Source of the DNA: Aquimarina sp. Aq78
GTDB lineage: Bacteria; Bacteroidota; Bacteroidia; Flavobacteriales; Flavobacteriaceae
Assembly: GCF_900299525.1 (NCBI RefSeq)
Contig: NZ_OMKA01000029.1
Location: 608,986 to 672,985, forward strand
Reading direction: 5' to 3'
Length of the DNA stretch: 64,000 nt
The notes beneath the pieces were generated by a model that did not search any database, had not been told where the DNA came from, and saw only the letters and a program-made list of their open reading frames with translations. The translations under genes were made by a program, and so were the position numbers. The stretch's first letter is position 1. Each line of letters begins with the position of its first letter. This document shows, in pieces, positions 42,975 to 53,200 of this stretch.

Positions 42975-44792
42975 TTAATGATGCATTTCTTCTTCTCCTT
43001 CTTGTAATGGAATAATCTGAGAGACAAAATCTTGTCCTGCAATTACATATTCACCATTTTCATTTGTCTTACTATAGTCATAAGGCCATCTGTGTACATG
43101 AGGAATATCTCCTGGCCAGTTACCATGCATATGCTCTACTGGTGTAGTCCATTCTAAAGTATTCGATTTCCATGGATTTTGAACTGCTTTCTTTCCGTAG
43201 AAAATAGAGCTGATAAAATTATACAAGAATACTAATTGCCCAACAGCTGCAAAAATAGCGAAAATTGTAATCAACACATTGGTATCTGTTAAATCATCAA
43301 AATACGGGAAATTAGAATTGGTATAGTAACGTCTTGGTAATCCAGCCATTCCTACAAAATGCATTGGGAAGAATACTCCATATGCTCCGATTGCGGTAAT
43401 CCAAAAATGAACATACCCCAAGTTCTTATTCATCATCTTGCCATACATCTTAGGGAACCAATGGTATACTCCTGCGAATAATCCATATAGTGCTGAAATA
43501 CCCATCACCAGGTGAAAATGTGCTACTACAAAATAAGTATCATGAACATTAATATCTAATGTACTATCTCCAAGGATAATTCCTGTAAGACCTCCAGTAA
43601 TAAATGTTGATACTAATCCTATTGAGAATAACATTGCGGGATTAAACTGCAGATTACCTTTCCATAGGGTGGTAATATAATTAAATGCTTTTACTGCTGA
43701 AGGGATAGCAATCAATAAGGTTGTAAATGTAAATACAGAACCTAAGAAAGGATTCATACCAGATACAAACATATGGTGACCCCAAACAATTGTAGATAAA
43801 AATGCAATTGCTAAAATAGAAGCAACCATCGCACGATACCCAAATATAGGTTTACGGGCATTTGTAGCTATAATCTCTGAGGTAATACCTAGAGCAGGTA
43901 GTAATACAATATATACTTCTGGATGTCCTAAGAACCAGAATAAGTGTTCAAAAAGAACCGGAGAACCTCCTTGGTTATGCAGTACTTCTCCTTGTATATA
44001 TATATCACTTAAATAGAAAGAAGTACCAAAACTTCTATCCATAATTAACAATAATGCTGCTGATAATAATACCGGAAACGAAACAATACCAATAATAGCC
44101 GTTACAAAGAACGCCCAGATTGTCAAAGGTAAACGTGTCATCGACATTCCTTTGGTTCGTAAGTTAATTACGGTTACTACATAATTCAAAGAACCAAGTA
44201 AAGAAGAAGCAATGAATATCGCCATAGAAACTAACCATAGTGTCATCCCTGTTCCAGAACCTCCTATAGCTTGTGGCAATGCACTTAAAGGAGGATAAAT
44301 TGTCCATCCTGCTGATGCGGGTCCTGCTTCTGCAAATAACGACAATACCATGATAACACTACTTAGAAAGAATAACCAGTATGATATCATATTTAAGAAT
44401 CCAGAAGCCATATCACGAGCTCCAATCTGTAATGGAATAAGAAGGTTACTAAATGTACCACTCAATCCTGCTGTTAATACAAAAAATACCATTATAGTAC
44501 CATGTATTGTAACCAAAGCCAGATAAATCCCCGGATCCATAATTCCATCCTCGCCAAATTTACCTAATAGAATTTCATAAATGGTAAACTGGTGGTCTGG
44601 CCATGCCAATTGCATTCTAAATAATAAAGACATTGCAATACCAATAATACCCATAATCAAACCAGTAATCAAGTACTGCTTAGAGATCATCTTGTGATCC
44701 TGACTAAAAATATATTTGGTAATAAATGTTTCTTTATGATGTCCGTGATCGTCGTGATCGTGATCGTGGTTATCTCCTTGAGTTACTGACAT
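42975..44792 (-). CDS. ctaD: cytochrome c oxidase subunit I (aa3 type)
   Basis: A 605-residue catalytic subunit with twelve membrane helices. Heme and CuB ligands are in the family motifs: FWFLGHPEVYIVLLPALG (His and Tyr of the CuB site), VWGHHMFVSGMNPFLG (His pair) and VVAHFHLVMGISAL (heme ligands). The K-channel region and TILVSTIVWGHH helix are normal. The N terminus carries a histidine-rich stretch (DHDHDDHGHH) that is not part of the core. It reduces oxygen to water while pumping protons and is the last gene of the act-cta operon. Confidence 0.96.
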   Translation of the reverse strand: MSVTQGDNHDHDHDDHGHHKETFITKYIFSQDHKMISKQYLITGLIMGIIGIAMSLLFRMQLAWPDHQFTIYEILLGKFGEDGIMDPGIYLALVTIHGTIMVFFVLTAGLSGTFSNLLIPLQIGARDMASGFLNMISYWLFFLSSVIMVLSLFAEAGPASAGWTIYPPLSALPQAIGGSGTGMTLWLVSMAIFIASSLLGSLNYVVTVINLRTKGMSMTRLPLTIWAFFVTAIIGIVSFPVLLSAALLLIMDRSFGTSFYLSDIYIQGEVLHNQGGSPVLFEHLFWFLGHPEVYIVLLPALGITSEIIATNARKPIFGYRAMVASILAIAFLSTIVWGHHMFVSGMNPFLGSVFTFTTLLIAIPSAVKAFNYITTLWKGNLQFNPAMLFSIGLVSTFITGGLTGIILGDSTLDINVHDTYFVVAHFHLVMGISALYGLFAGVYHWFPKMYGKMMNKNLGYVHFWITAIGAYGVFFPMHFVGMAGLPRRYYTNSNFPYFDDLTDTNVLITIFAIFAAVGQLVFLYNFISSIFYGKKAVQNPWKSNTLEWTTPVEHMHGNWPGDIPHVHRWPYDYSKTNENGEYVIAGQDFVSQIIPLQEGEEEMHH

Positions 44793-44835
44793 AACGCTAT
44801 TTCTTTTTAATATAATATATTAATTTTCTTCTTTC

Positions 44836-45909
44836 TTAGTTGCTTGCTTGAGCTGATAATTGCTCACCAAAGGTAGGTTGTGTTTTTAACCATGCCTTAT
44901 AATCTTCTTCGGATTCTACTATAATCTTCATTTGCATATTATAATGTGATACTCCACATATCTTATTACACAACAGGTAGTATTCGAATGTATATTCTTC
45001 TAAAGCCTCATCTCCAGCAGCTACTAGTTTCTTGCTTTTTTCTCTTCTTATTTTATTAATTGTAGCTACTTTTTCTACCATAAATTCGCTATTTCTCATT
45101 TCGTCAGAAGTAACAGTTGGTGTGTAAGCAAACTCTGTAATCATACCAGGTACAACATTCATCTGTGCTCTAAAAAATGGCATGTAAGCAGAATGCAATA
45201 CATCCTGAGAACGCATTTTAAAAATGACCTTTCTATTTACAGGTAAATGTAATTCGTTAGTTATTTTATCATCCTTTCCGTAGGTATCAGAAACATCAAG
45301 ACCCAAGGTATTAATTCCTTCTATAAAACGAACATTAGCTTTACCTAATTCATTATCCTCTCCAGAATATCGAGCACGCCAGTCAAATTGATATGCATAC
45401 AATTCAACTATTAATGGGTCTCCATCTTCTTCATCAATATTCATGATATCGGTCCATGTAAACAGTCCATATATAATTAATCCTGCAAGTACAATAACTG
45501 GTATAATAGTCCAGATAAATTCTAATTTATCATTATCTGCAAAGAATAATGCTTTATTTTCTTTTTTACCTCGATACTTATATGAAAAGAAATGTAACAA
45601 TCCTTGTGTAAGGATCTGTACAATCATGATCAATACCATCGAGATCAACATTAATCTATCATAATCCACACCATGCTCAGAAGCTGATTCTGGAAGGAAA
45701 TATGAGTCATATTGTACAAAACAATATATGGTAAGCAGGTAAAGAAATATTACAAATGCAAGCATAAGCTTACCTTGCAAATTATTGTCTTTGTCGTTCG
45801 CTACTTGAGAGTTATCTGTTTTAGCTTGAGACAACTTCAATATCTTTGACATTTGCCACAACGTGATTCCAAAAAGTGCTATAACTACTAAGGTTAAGAA
45901 TACAGTCAT
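44836..45909 (-). CDS. ctaC: cytochrome c oxidase subunit II with CuA centre
   Basis: A 357-residue subunit II: an N-terminal helix (residues about 2-19), a helical hairpin near 45-105, then a periplasmic cupredoxin domain. CuA ligands are seen in SQDVLHSAYMPFFRAQM and CNKICGVSHYNMQMKI near residue 325, the standard CxxxCxxxHxxM. The residue between the cysteines is Lys rather than the common Glu; this position ligates by its backbone carbonyl, so function should be kept. CuA accepts electrons from ACIII or cytochrome c and passes them to heme a. It is 43 bases upstream of ctaD. Confidence 0.95.
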   Translation of the reverse strand: MTVFLTLVVIALFGITLWQMSKILKLSQAKTDNSQVANDKDNNLQGKLMLAFVIFLYLLTIYCFVQYDSYFLPESASEHGVDYDRLMLISMVLIMIVQILTQGLLHFFSYKYRGKKENKALFFADNDKLEFIWTIIPVIVLAGLIIYGLFTWTDIMNIDEEDGDPLIVELYAYQFDWRARYSGEDNELGKANVRFIEGINTLGLDVSDTYGKDDKITNELHLPVNRKVIFKMRSQDVLHSAYMPFFRAQMNVVPGMITEFAYTPTVTSDEMRNSEFMVEKVATINKIRREKSKKLVAAGDEALEEYTFEYYLLCNKICGVSHYNMQMKIIVESEEDYKAWLKTQPTFGEQLSAQASN

Positions 45910-45942
45910 TTTTATCTATCTTCTTTTTTTACAATTCAAATT

Positions 45943-47274
45943 TTAATAATGGAAATGTTTACTTTCCTCTATATAAGGGTTTCCTTTAGGCAATAATGGA
46001 GCTTTAGTTAATGCTCTAAACACTACGAATAAGAATAGTCCTAAAAACAATAACACAGCACTTATTTCACTAATACCTATAAACCAGGATTCACCAACTG
46101 TTGCAGGCATTACCATATTATAAACATCAATATAGTGACCACAAAGAATAACGATACCTGCCATTACAACAAACCAGTTTACTCGTTTAAAATCACTATT
46201 CATTAATACCAATATTGGGAAAATAAAGTTCATTACTAACATCCCAAAAAATGGAAGGTTATAATCTTCTATACGAGTAATAAAATAGGTTACTTCTTCT
46301 GGTATATTAGAATACCATATCAACATAAACTGAGAGAACCAAAGGTATGTCCAGAAAATACTGATACCAAACATAAACTTAGCTAAATCATGAATATGAC
46401 TATTATTTACAAATTCTAAATATCCTTTAGATTTTAAGTAAATACTTATTAAAGCGATCGTAGTAATACCCGAAACAAATAAACTTGCAAATACATACCA
46501 TCCAAATAAGGTACTAAACCAGTGTGGATCAAAACTCATAATCCAATCCCAAGATGCCATAGATTCTGTATAGATAAAAAATACTAAGAAACCTGCAGAT
46601 ATCTTAAAGCTCTTTTTATACCACTTATTTCCTTCTGTATCTTCATCCTGCTTTCTTGAATATTTAACAGCAAAATGACGATATAGTAACCATCCTCCTA
46701 AAAATATAGCTGCTCTAATAATGAATCCCCAGCCATTTAACCAGCTAGATTTTCCTTGAATTAATGCATCATGAGCTACAACTTCTGGATCTGCCCATAC
46801 AAACAAATGATTAACATGGAATCCTGATAATGCTAAGATTATGAAGAGGATAATTCCTCCTGGCACCAAATATGCTGTTATCGCTTCCATTACTCTAAAA
46901 AGTACTGGAGACCATCCCGATTGTGATGCAAATTGTATTGCATAAAATGCTAATACTCCCAATGCTATCATAAAAAAGAAAAATGCTGCTACATATAATG
47001 AAGCCCAAGGCTTATTTTGTAGTTGGTGTAATATATGTTCATAATGTGCATCTCCTCCATGAGCATCTTCTTCTCCGTGTCCTTGATTACCATGACCACT
47101 CTCTGCTACTTGGGATTCACCATGACCACCCCCATGAGCGTCGTGCGCTGCCATCATTTCTTTTACCTCTTCTACAGATCCAGGTCTTTGTCCAAATCCA
47201 ACAATAAGACCTACAAGACCTACAACCATAAGGATGACAGAAAATAATCTTAATCTATTTGATAGCGTATACAT
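45943..47274 (-). CDS. actF: Alternative Complex III quinol-binding subunit ActF
   Basis: A 443-residue NrfD-related membrane protein with about ten helices, one of two large transmembrane subunits of ACIII. Typical stretches are WASLYVAAFFFFMIALGVLA, DPHWFSTLFGWYVFASLFVS and WLFSQFMLIWYSNIPEEVTY-like segments near residue 310 (seen as YLWFSQFMLIWYSNIPEEV). An N-terminal loop after the first helix is very rich in His, Gly and Asp (AHDAHGGGHGE, GHGNQGHGEEDAHGGDAHYE), which could bind metal but is outside the core fold. It lies between actE and ctaC with short gaps. Confidence 0.93.
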   Translation of the reverse strand: MYTLSNRLRLFSVILMVVGLVGLIVGFGQRPGSVEEVKEMMAAHDAHGGGHGESQVAESGHGNQGHGEEDAHGGDAHYEHILHQLQNKPWASLYVAAFFFFMIALGVLAFYAIQFASQSGWSPVLFRVMEAITAYLVPGGIILFIILALSGFHVNHLFVWADPEVVAHDALIQGKSSWLNGWGFIIRAAIFLGGWLLYRHFAVKYSRKQDEDTEGNKWYKKSFKISAGFLVFFIYTESMASWDWIMSFDPHWFSTLFGWYVFASLFVSGITTIALISIYLKSKGYLEFVNNSHIHDLAKFMFGISIFWTYLWFSQFMLIWYSNIPEEVTYFITRIEDYNLPFFGMLVMNFIFPILVLMNSDFKRVNWFVVMAGIVILCGHYIDVYNMVMPATVGESWFIGISEISAVLLFLGLFLFVVFRALTKAPLLPKGNPYIEESKHFHY

Positions 47275-47315
47275 ATCTTTATAATATCGTTATTCTTAAC
47301 TTTTTTACTAATGCA

Positions 47316-47969
47316 CTAGTGTGCGTTACTATGATCTTCTGCTGATTCTTGATGTTCTTCTACTTTTGTTTCTACAACAGTAGTAGTAGCATCTGTATCT
47401 ATTCGAGGCGTTTTCCCTTCCAGGTCTGCCTTTAATTTCTGTACATATTGGACAATCTGCCAACGTTCATGCTCATTGGTTTGGGAGGCATACGATCCCA
47501 TAGAGTTGATTCCGTAATACATTACATGATAAATACTTCCTTCAGTAATTGCTCTACCAATATCATCATAACTAGGAACTCCTAAAATCTTTTCTCTTTG
47601 TACCAAAGGTCCTTTTCCATCTCCTTTTCCCCCATGGCAAATTGCGCAATAGATGTCATACAATTCTTTTCCTTCATCTTCATTTTCTTTTGTATATCGG
47701 ATAGGATTCTTTAATGTATCCTTAGCAAGTAAGTAACCTTCTTGTGAGTTTTCAAAATCATATGGCATCCATCCTCTTGGTATTGAGCCTTCGGCAGGTA
47801 ACATAGCTTCCTGACTGCCAGGGAAAACACCATATTCACCATAAGTTTCATAACTTATCGGTTCATACATATTAGGCATAAATTGATAATTAGGTTTTGA
47901 ATCTTTTTTACAAGAAACAACGCAAATCATCACTACTGCCGCGGCTAATATTTTTATAGTATTATTCAT
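47316..47969 (-). CDS. actE: Alternative Complex III monoheme cytochrome c ActE
   Basis: A 217-residue lipoprotein cytochrome: lipobox at Cys20 (VVMICVVSC), one heme site CAICH (residues 108-112) followed by GGKGDGKGPLV, and a likely Met ligand in MYYGINSMGSYASQ. A Glu/His-rich tail (EVKVEEH-like, VEEHQESAEDHSNAH) ends the protein. In known ACIII it takes electrons from the multiheme subunit and is one exit toward the oxidase. It lies six bases after actD and 41 before actF. Confidence 0.94.
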   Translation of the reverse strand: MNNTIKILAAAVVMICVVSCKKDSKPNYQFMPNMYEPISYETYGEYGVFPGSQEAMLPAEGSIPRGWMPYDFENSQEGYLLAKDTLKNPIRYTKENEDEGKELYDIYCAICHGGKGDGKGPLVQREKILGVPSYDDIGRAITEGSIYHVMYYGINSMGSYASQTNEHERWQIVQYVQKLKADLEGKTPRIDTDATTTVVETKVEEHQESAEDHSNAH

Positions 47970-47974
47970 TATTA

Positions 47975-48514
47975 CTAATGGTTATCTTCTTCCTTATCTA
48001 TTACTTTAATTTCTACTGCTCCGGTATCACCCAAAAAGCTAGCGAGTTGATCAACATCGTGATTTCCTGCATCTACTTCCATTAAGAAATGATCATCTGT
48101 AGTTCTTACATCAGGATTTTCGGCTTTTTTAAATGGCCATAGCTTACTTCTCATATAAAAAGTGATCACCATTAAATGGGCTGCAAAGAACACTGTAAGT
48201 TCGAACATAATCGGAACGAATGCCGGCATATTTTCGATATAGCTAAAACTAGGTTTACCACCTATGTCTTGAGGCCAATCTTCGATCATGATATAGTTCA
48301 TCATCAAAATTGCAACCGTTAGCCCAACACAGCCATACATAAAAGATGTAATCGCTAATCGTGTATGAGGTAATCCCATTGCTTTATCTAGTCCATGAAC
48401 CGGAAAAGGAGTATATACCTCTTCGATATGATAATGCTCTGCACGAACTTTCTTGACAGCATCCATCAGGATGTCGTCGTCTATATATAATGCATGTATA
48501 ACTTTTGATGCCAT
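47975..48514 (-). CDS. actD: Alternative Complex III subunit ActD (DUF3341)
   Basis: A small subunit (179 residues from ATG 48514) with two membrane helices (LAITSFMYGCVGLTVAILMM and FVPIMFELTVFFAAHLMVIT) and the DUF3341 opening VIHALYIDDDILMDAVKKVR followed by YTPFPVHGLDKAMGLPHTRL. The longer reading from 48559 would run back through the actC stop; the internal ATG leaves a four-base gap after actC and matches the family start. It closes the quinone side with ActC and ActF in known structures. Confidence 0.92.
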   Translation of the reverse strand: MASKVIHALYIDDDILMDAVKKVRAEHYHIEEVYTPFPVHGLDKAMGLPHTRLAITSFMYGCVGLTVAILMMNYIMIEDWPQDIGGKPSFSYIENMPAFVPIMFELTVFFAAHLMVITFYMRSKLWPFKKAENPDVRTTDDHFLMEVDAGNHDVDQLASFLGDTGAVEIKVIDKEEDNH

Positions 48515-48518
48515 ACTT

Positions 48519-50252
48519 CTAGTTATTTTTAAGTTTTTCTGCCTGACCAGCCCAATCATCGCGTTGTGCTCTACCAGGGAAAGATCCAGTGATATTATCT
48601 AATAAATCGTATTCAGTTTCGGTCATTTTACTTACTTGATCAAAAGTAAATATTCCGATCTCGTTAAGTTTCTTTTCCATTACTGGTCCGATACCATTAA
48701 CCTTTTTAAGATCATCAGCAGTTTGTGTTGATGGATCAAATGTCCCTAGGTTACCCAATAGACTATTGATATCTTCTTCACTTACTTCTACTTTGGTTTC
48801 GGTTTTTTTCTTTGTTGGTTTTTCTTTAACCACTTCTGCTTTACCTTTGGGAAGCTCATCTCTATGATCTTTTCCTGCTTCTCTTAGTTTCTTATATTTT
48901 TCTCCAGAAGATTTCAGAATTGATTTTACTTCTGCTTGTGCTATTACAGGGAACGTACGTGAGTACAATAAGAATAAGACAAAGAAGAAACCAATTGTTC
49001 CTATAAATATTCCTATATCAACAAAAGTAGGAGAGAACATCGTCCATGATGATGGTAAATAATCTCTGTGAAGTGATGTTACAATGATCACAAAACGCTC
49101 AAACCACATTCCTATGTTTACCACAATAGAGATAAAGAAAGAAAACATTATACTTCTTCTTAATTTTGGGAACCACATAAACTGCGGTGAGAATACGTTA
49201 CATGTCATCATCGCCCAATATGCCCACCAATATGGTCCTGTTGCCCTATTAAGGAATGCATATTGTTCGTATTCAACTCCAGAATACCATGCTACAAACA
49301 GCTCTGTTATATAGGCAACACCTACAATAGAACCTGTAATCATGATTACAATATTCATCAATTCTATATGTAAAACGGTAATGTAGTTTTCTAAGTTTGA
49401 TACTTTTCTCATTATAATAAGAAGCGTATTCACCATAGCAAATCCTGAAAAAACCGCTCCAGCCACAAAATATGGTGGAAATATCGTAGTATGCCATCCA
49501 GGGATCACCGAAGTAGCAAAATCAAATGATACAATGGTATGTACAGAAAGTACTAATGGTGTAGCTAAACCTGCAAGTACTAAAGATACTTCCTCAAAAC
49601 GTTGCCAGTCTTTTGCTCTACCACTCCATCCAAAAGATAGAAGTCCGTATATTTTTTTTGTAAATGGAGTTATCGCTCGGTCTCGAATCATTGCAAAATC
49701 GGGTAGCAATCCGGTCCACCAGAATACTAGTGATACAGAAAGATATGTAGAGATTGCAAATACATCCCATAATAATGGTGAATTAAAATTCACCCATAGC
49801 GATCCAAACTGATTAGGTATTGGTAATACCCAATATGCCAGCCAAGGGCGCCCCATGTGAATAATTGGGAATAATCCTGCTTGAATAACTGCAAAAATAG
49901 TCATCGCTTCTGCAGAACGGTTAATTGCCATTCTCCATTTCTGACGAAATAACAGTAGTACTGCTGAAATCAAGGTTCCGGCGTGACCAATACCTACCCA
50001 CCAAACAAAGTTGGTGATATCCCAGGCCCATCCTACTGTTTTGTTTAATCCCCAGGTTCCTATCCCTGTAGATATTGTGTAAATAATACACCCTATCCCC
50101 CAAAGGAAAGCAATAAGTGAAATAGAAAAGACAATCCACCAAGATTTATTTGCTTTTCCTTCTACCGCTGCTGCTACATCCAAAGTTACATCATGGTATG
50201 TTTTATCACCGGTTACTAAAGGTTTTCTTATAGGTGCTTCGTAATGAGACAT
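48519..50252 (-). CDS. actC: Alternative Complex III quinol oxidase subunit ActC, with C-terminal helix-hairpin-helix extension
   Basis: A 577-residue NrfD-like integral membrane subunit (about ten helices to residue 440) that binds menaquinol, followed by a cytoplasmic tail. The core is recognised by FVWWVGIGHAGTLISAVLLL, FPIIHMGRPWLAYWVLP and GPYWWAYWAMMTCNVFSP. The tail is Lys/Glu-rich and ends (about 492-577) in a segment like the helix-hairpin-helix module HhH5/DUF4332: ADDLKKVNGIGPVMEKKLNE and IGIFTFDQVSKMTETEYDLL. This extension is not part of the ACIII core. The gene is 37 bases after actB. Confidence 0.94.
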   Translation of the reverse strand: MSHYEAPIRKPLVTGDKTYHDVTLDVAAAVEGKANKSWWIVFSISLIAFLWGIGCIIYTISTGIGTWGLNKTVGWAWDITNFVWWVGIGHAGTLISAVLLLFRQKWRMAINRSAEAMTIFAVIQAGLFPIIHMGRPWLAYWVLPIPNQFGSLWVNFNSPLLWDVFAISTYLSVSLVFWWTGLLPDFAMIRDRAITPFTKKIYGLLSFGWSGRAKDWQRFEEVSLVLAGLATPLVLSVHTIVSFDFATSVIPGWHTTIFPPYFVAGAVFSGFAMVNTLLIIMRKVSNLENYITVLHIELMNIVIMITGSIVGVAYITELFVAWYSGVEYEQYAFLNRATGPYWWAYWAMMTCNVFSPQFMWFPKLRRSIMFSFFISIVVNIGMWFERFVIIVTSLHRDYLPSSWTMFSPTFVDIGIFIGTIGFFFVLFLLYSRTFPVIAQAEVKSILKSSGEKYKKLREAGKDHRDELPKGKAEVVKEKPTKKKTETKVEVSEEDINSLLGNLGTFDPSTQTADDLKKVNGIGPVMEKKLNEIGIFTFDQVSKMTETEYDLLDNITGSFPGRAQRDDWAGQAEKLKNN

Positions 50253-50289
50253 AATCCTTTATAATTGAATTGATTCTTTAATTAGTTAA

Positions 50290-53200
50290 TTAAGCTTCTG
50301 TAGTATTTCTTACTTTGGTATGGTACATAACGTTAGGCTTAGTTCCAACATGTTCTAGTAAGTGATACATACGATCATCCTCTTTAAGTTTAGCTACTTC
50401 ACTATCCTTATCATTGATATCACCAAATACCATAGCACCTGATGAACAAGCTGCAGAACAAGCCGTCTGGAATTCTCCATCCTTAACTTCTCTACCATCT
50501 CGTTTTGCATCCAAAATAGTTTTTTGCGTCATTTGAATACACATAGAACATTTCTCCATAACCCCTCTGGAACGTACAGTTACATCAGGATTAAGTACCA
50601 TTCTACCTAAATCATTATTCATGTAATAATCAAACTCATCATTGTTGTTATACAAGAACCAGTTAAACCTACGTACTTTATATGGACAGTTATTAGCACA
50701 ATATCTTGTACCTACACATCGGTTATATGCCATATGGTTTTGTCCTTGTCTACCATGTGATGTAGCAGCAACTGGACATACAGTCTCACATGGAGCATGG
50801 TTACAGTGTTGACACATTACTGGTTGGAATACTACCTGAGGATTATCTGACGGATTTTCCATCTCACCAAACTCTGATAAGGAACTTCCTAAACCTGCTA
50901 TTGCATCTTTCTTATTATTATCTCCTTCAAAACTGTCTTGTGAAGAATAATAACGGTCAATACGTAACCAGTGCATATCACGAGATCTACGTATTTCTGA
51001 TTTACCTACAACAGGTACATTATTCTCTGCATGACAAGCGATCACACAAGCACCACATCCTGTACATGCATTTAAATCTATTGAAAGATTAAAATGATGC
51101 CCAACGGAACGGTCAAATTCATCCCAAAGATCAACTTCTGGAGAGGTAACCTCATATTCTATATGATTTTTACTCACTTCAGGAATTGCGTTCCAATCGT
51201 GCTTATCTTTTGTATTGAATATTTCAAGAGTCGTTTCTTTTACAATATCTCCACGACCCATTAATGTATTATGTAATTGCACACAAGCAAACTCATGTAC
51301 TCCTTCTGCAGCCATAATAGAAACATTCTGTACTGCATTAAGGTTTTGATATAAAGAATAGGCATTTACTCCTACTATCATATCTTTTTTAAGTCCTTTA
51401 GACTTACCATACCCCAAAGCTAAACCAACAGAGCCTTTAGCTTGTCCTGGTTGAATAATTACTGGAACAACAACTTCAGTTTCGCCAACTGTTACTTTTG
51501 CATAACTACCGTTTAGAGCTCCATTTGCTACATTTTCATTGGTTAACCCTAACTCAGCAGCATCTGCTCTAGAAACCGTTAAGTAGTTATCCCAAGATGC
51601 TCTGGTAATAGGATCAGGCATTTCTTGCAGCCAAGGGTTATTAGCCTGTTGACCATCTCCTAATGCTGTTTTAGTATATAATGTAAGTTCTATTCCACTT
51701 GATTTCGCTACAGAAAGTCTTCTTGATGCAGCACTAACATCTGGTCCAGCCGAAGTTGGTACCGGAGCAGCTTCTATATCAGCCACATCTCCTTCTGGCG
51801 CTTCAAGTGCTTCTACCAATTCTTGTTTTGGAAGTACTGGTTTTACCAATATTCCATCATGCAAGGCTTGATTCCATGAAGTACCTCCTAGAATACCTGT
51901 CCATGCACTTTTTATATAATCGAGATATGTAGATGAATTACCTGTCCACTTTAATAAAGTTTCCTGGAATTGTCTTGCATCAAATAATGGTCGAATAGTT
52001 GGTTGCATTAAACTGTAGCTCCCTTTTTTCAACTCAACATCCCCCCAAGATTCTAAATAATGAGGTATTGTTGCAACGTAGTTACACAACTCAGCCGTAG
52101 CATCATTATGCATACTAAATGCAACTGATATATCTACTTTCTCAAGACCACTTTTAAATTCGTCTGCATTTGGCAATGAATACATTGGATTAACACCAGC
52201 AATTAGCAAACCACCAACGCGCCCAGCATTCATATCTTTTATCAATTGAGCAACTGCTTTAGCGTCTCCTTGACGGATAGTACGTGGAGTAGTTTTACTA
52301 AAAGCTTTACTATGTATTGCTTTATTAATTTCTAAAACTACTAATTGTGCATCCACATCCTGAATCCCAGTAACTACTACAGCATTGCTTCCTGCTTTTT
52401 GAATCTGCTTAGCCGCTTTAACTACTTCTGCATCCAGTTTAGAATCCAAAGCTCCTTTAGAACCAGATCCCGTTACATATTTATATAATGCAGCAAGTAC
52501 TTGTTTTTGTTCTGATGGAGTAGCTTGTATTCTTCTATCTGCATTAGCTCCTGTTAAAGACATGTTTGCCTCAAACTGGACATGCTTAGACATTTTTCCA
52601 TTTTTCGGGATACGCCCTTTGGCATAACCACTATCATATCCTCCTCCTTGCCAATCTCCTAAAAAGTCTGCACCAATACTTACTACTGTATTTGCTTTAG
52701 AAAAATCATAATCTGCCAGTGCTCTTTCGCCATACATCATTTGATATGCATCTAAAGCCTCGCTATTAGAAACAGCATCGTATACTACGTGTTTAACGTT
52801 TTGATATTTTGCTTTAAATTCTGAAATCAATTTCGATGTAGATGGACTAGCATATGTTTGTGTTAACAAAACAATTTGTTTACCTCCAAGGCTATTTAGC
52901 TTAGCTCCTACTTCTTTATCAAGCTCATCCCAACTGATATCTTCAGTTCCTTTTTTAGGTCCTTGAAGACGAGAACTATCATATAATGATAATACCGAAG
53001 CATGAACTCTTGCATTTGCATCACCATTAGATGTTGCAAGGTTGTTATTTTCTACTTTTATAGGTCGACCTTCTCTAGTTTTAATTAAAACACTAGCAAA
53101 ATCATACCCATCTGCTATTGTAGTAGCATAATAGTTAGCAACACCAGGTACTATTCTATCCGGTTGAACTACGTAAGGTATTGATTTTTTAACAGGACCT

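Noticed and set aside
42975-44792. CtaD as a cbb3-type subunit
   Set aside because: The CuA-bearing subunit II, subunit III/IV genes and HPEVY region fit aa3-type oxidase; no CcoO/CcoP genes are present.
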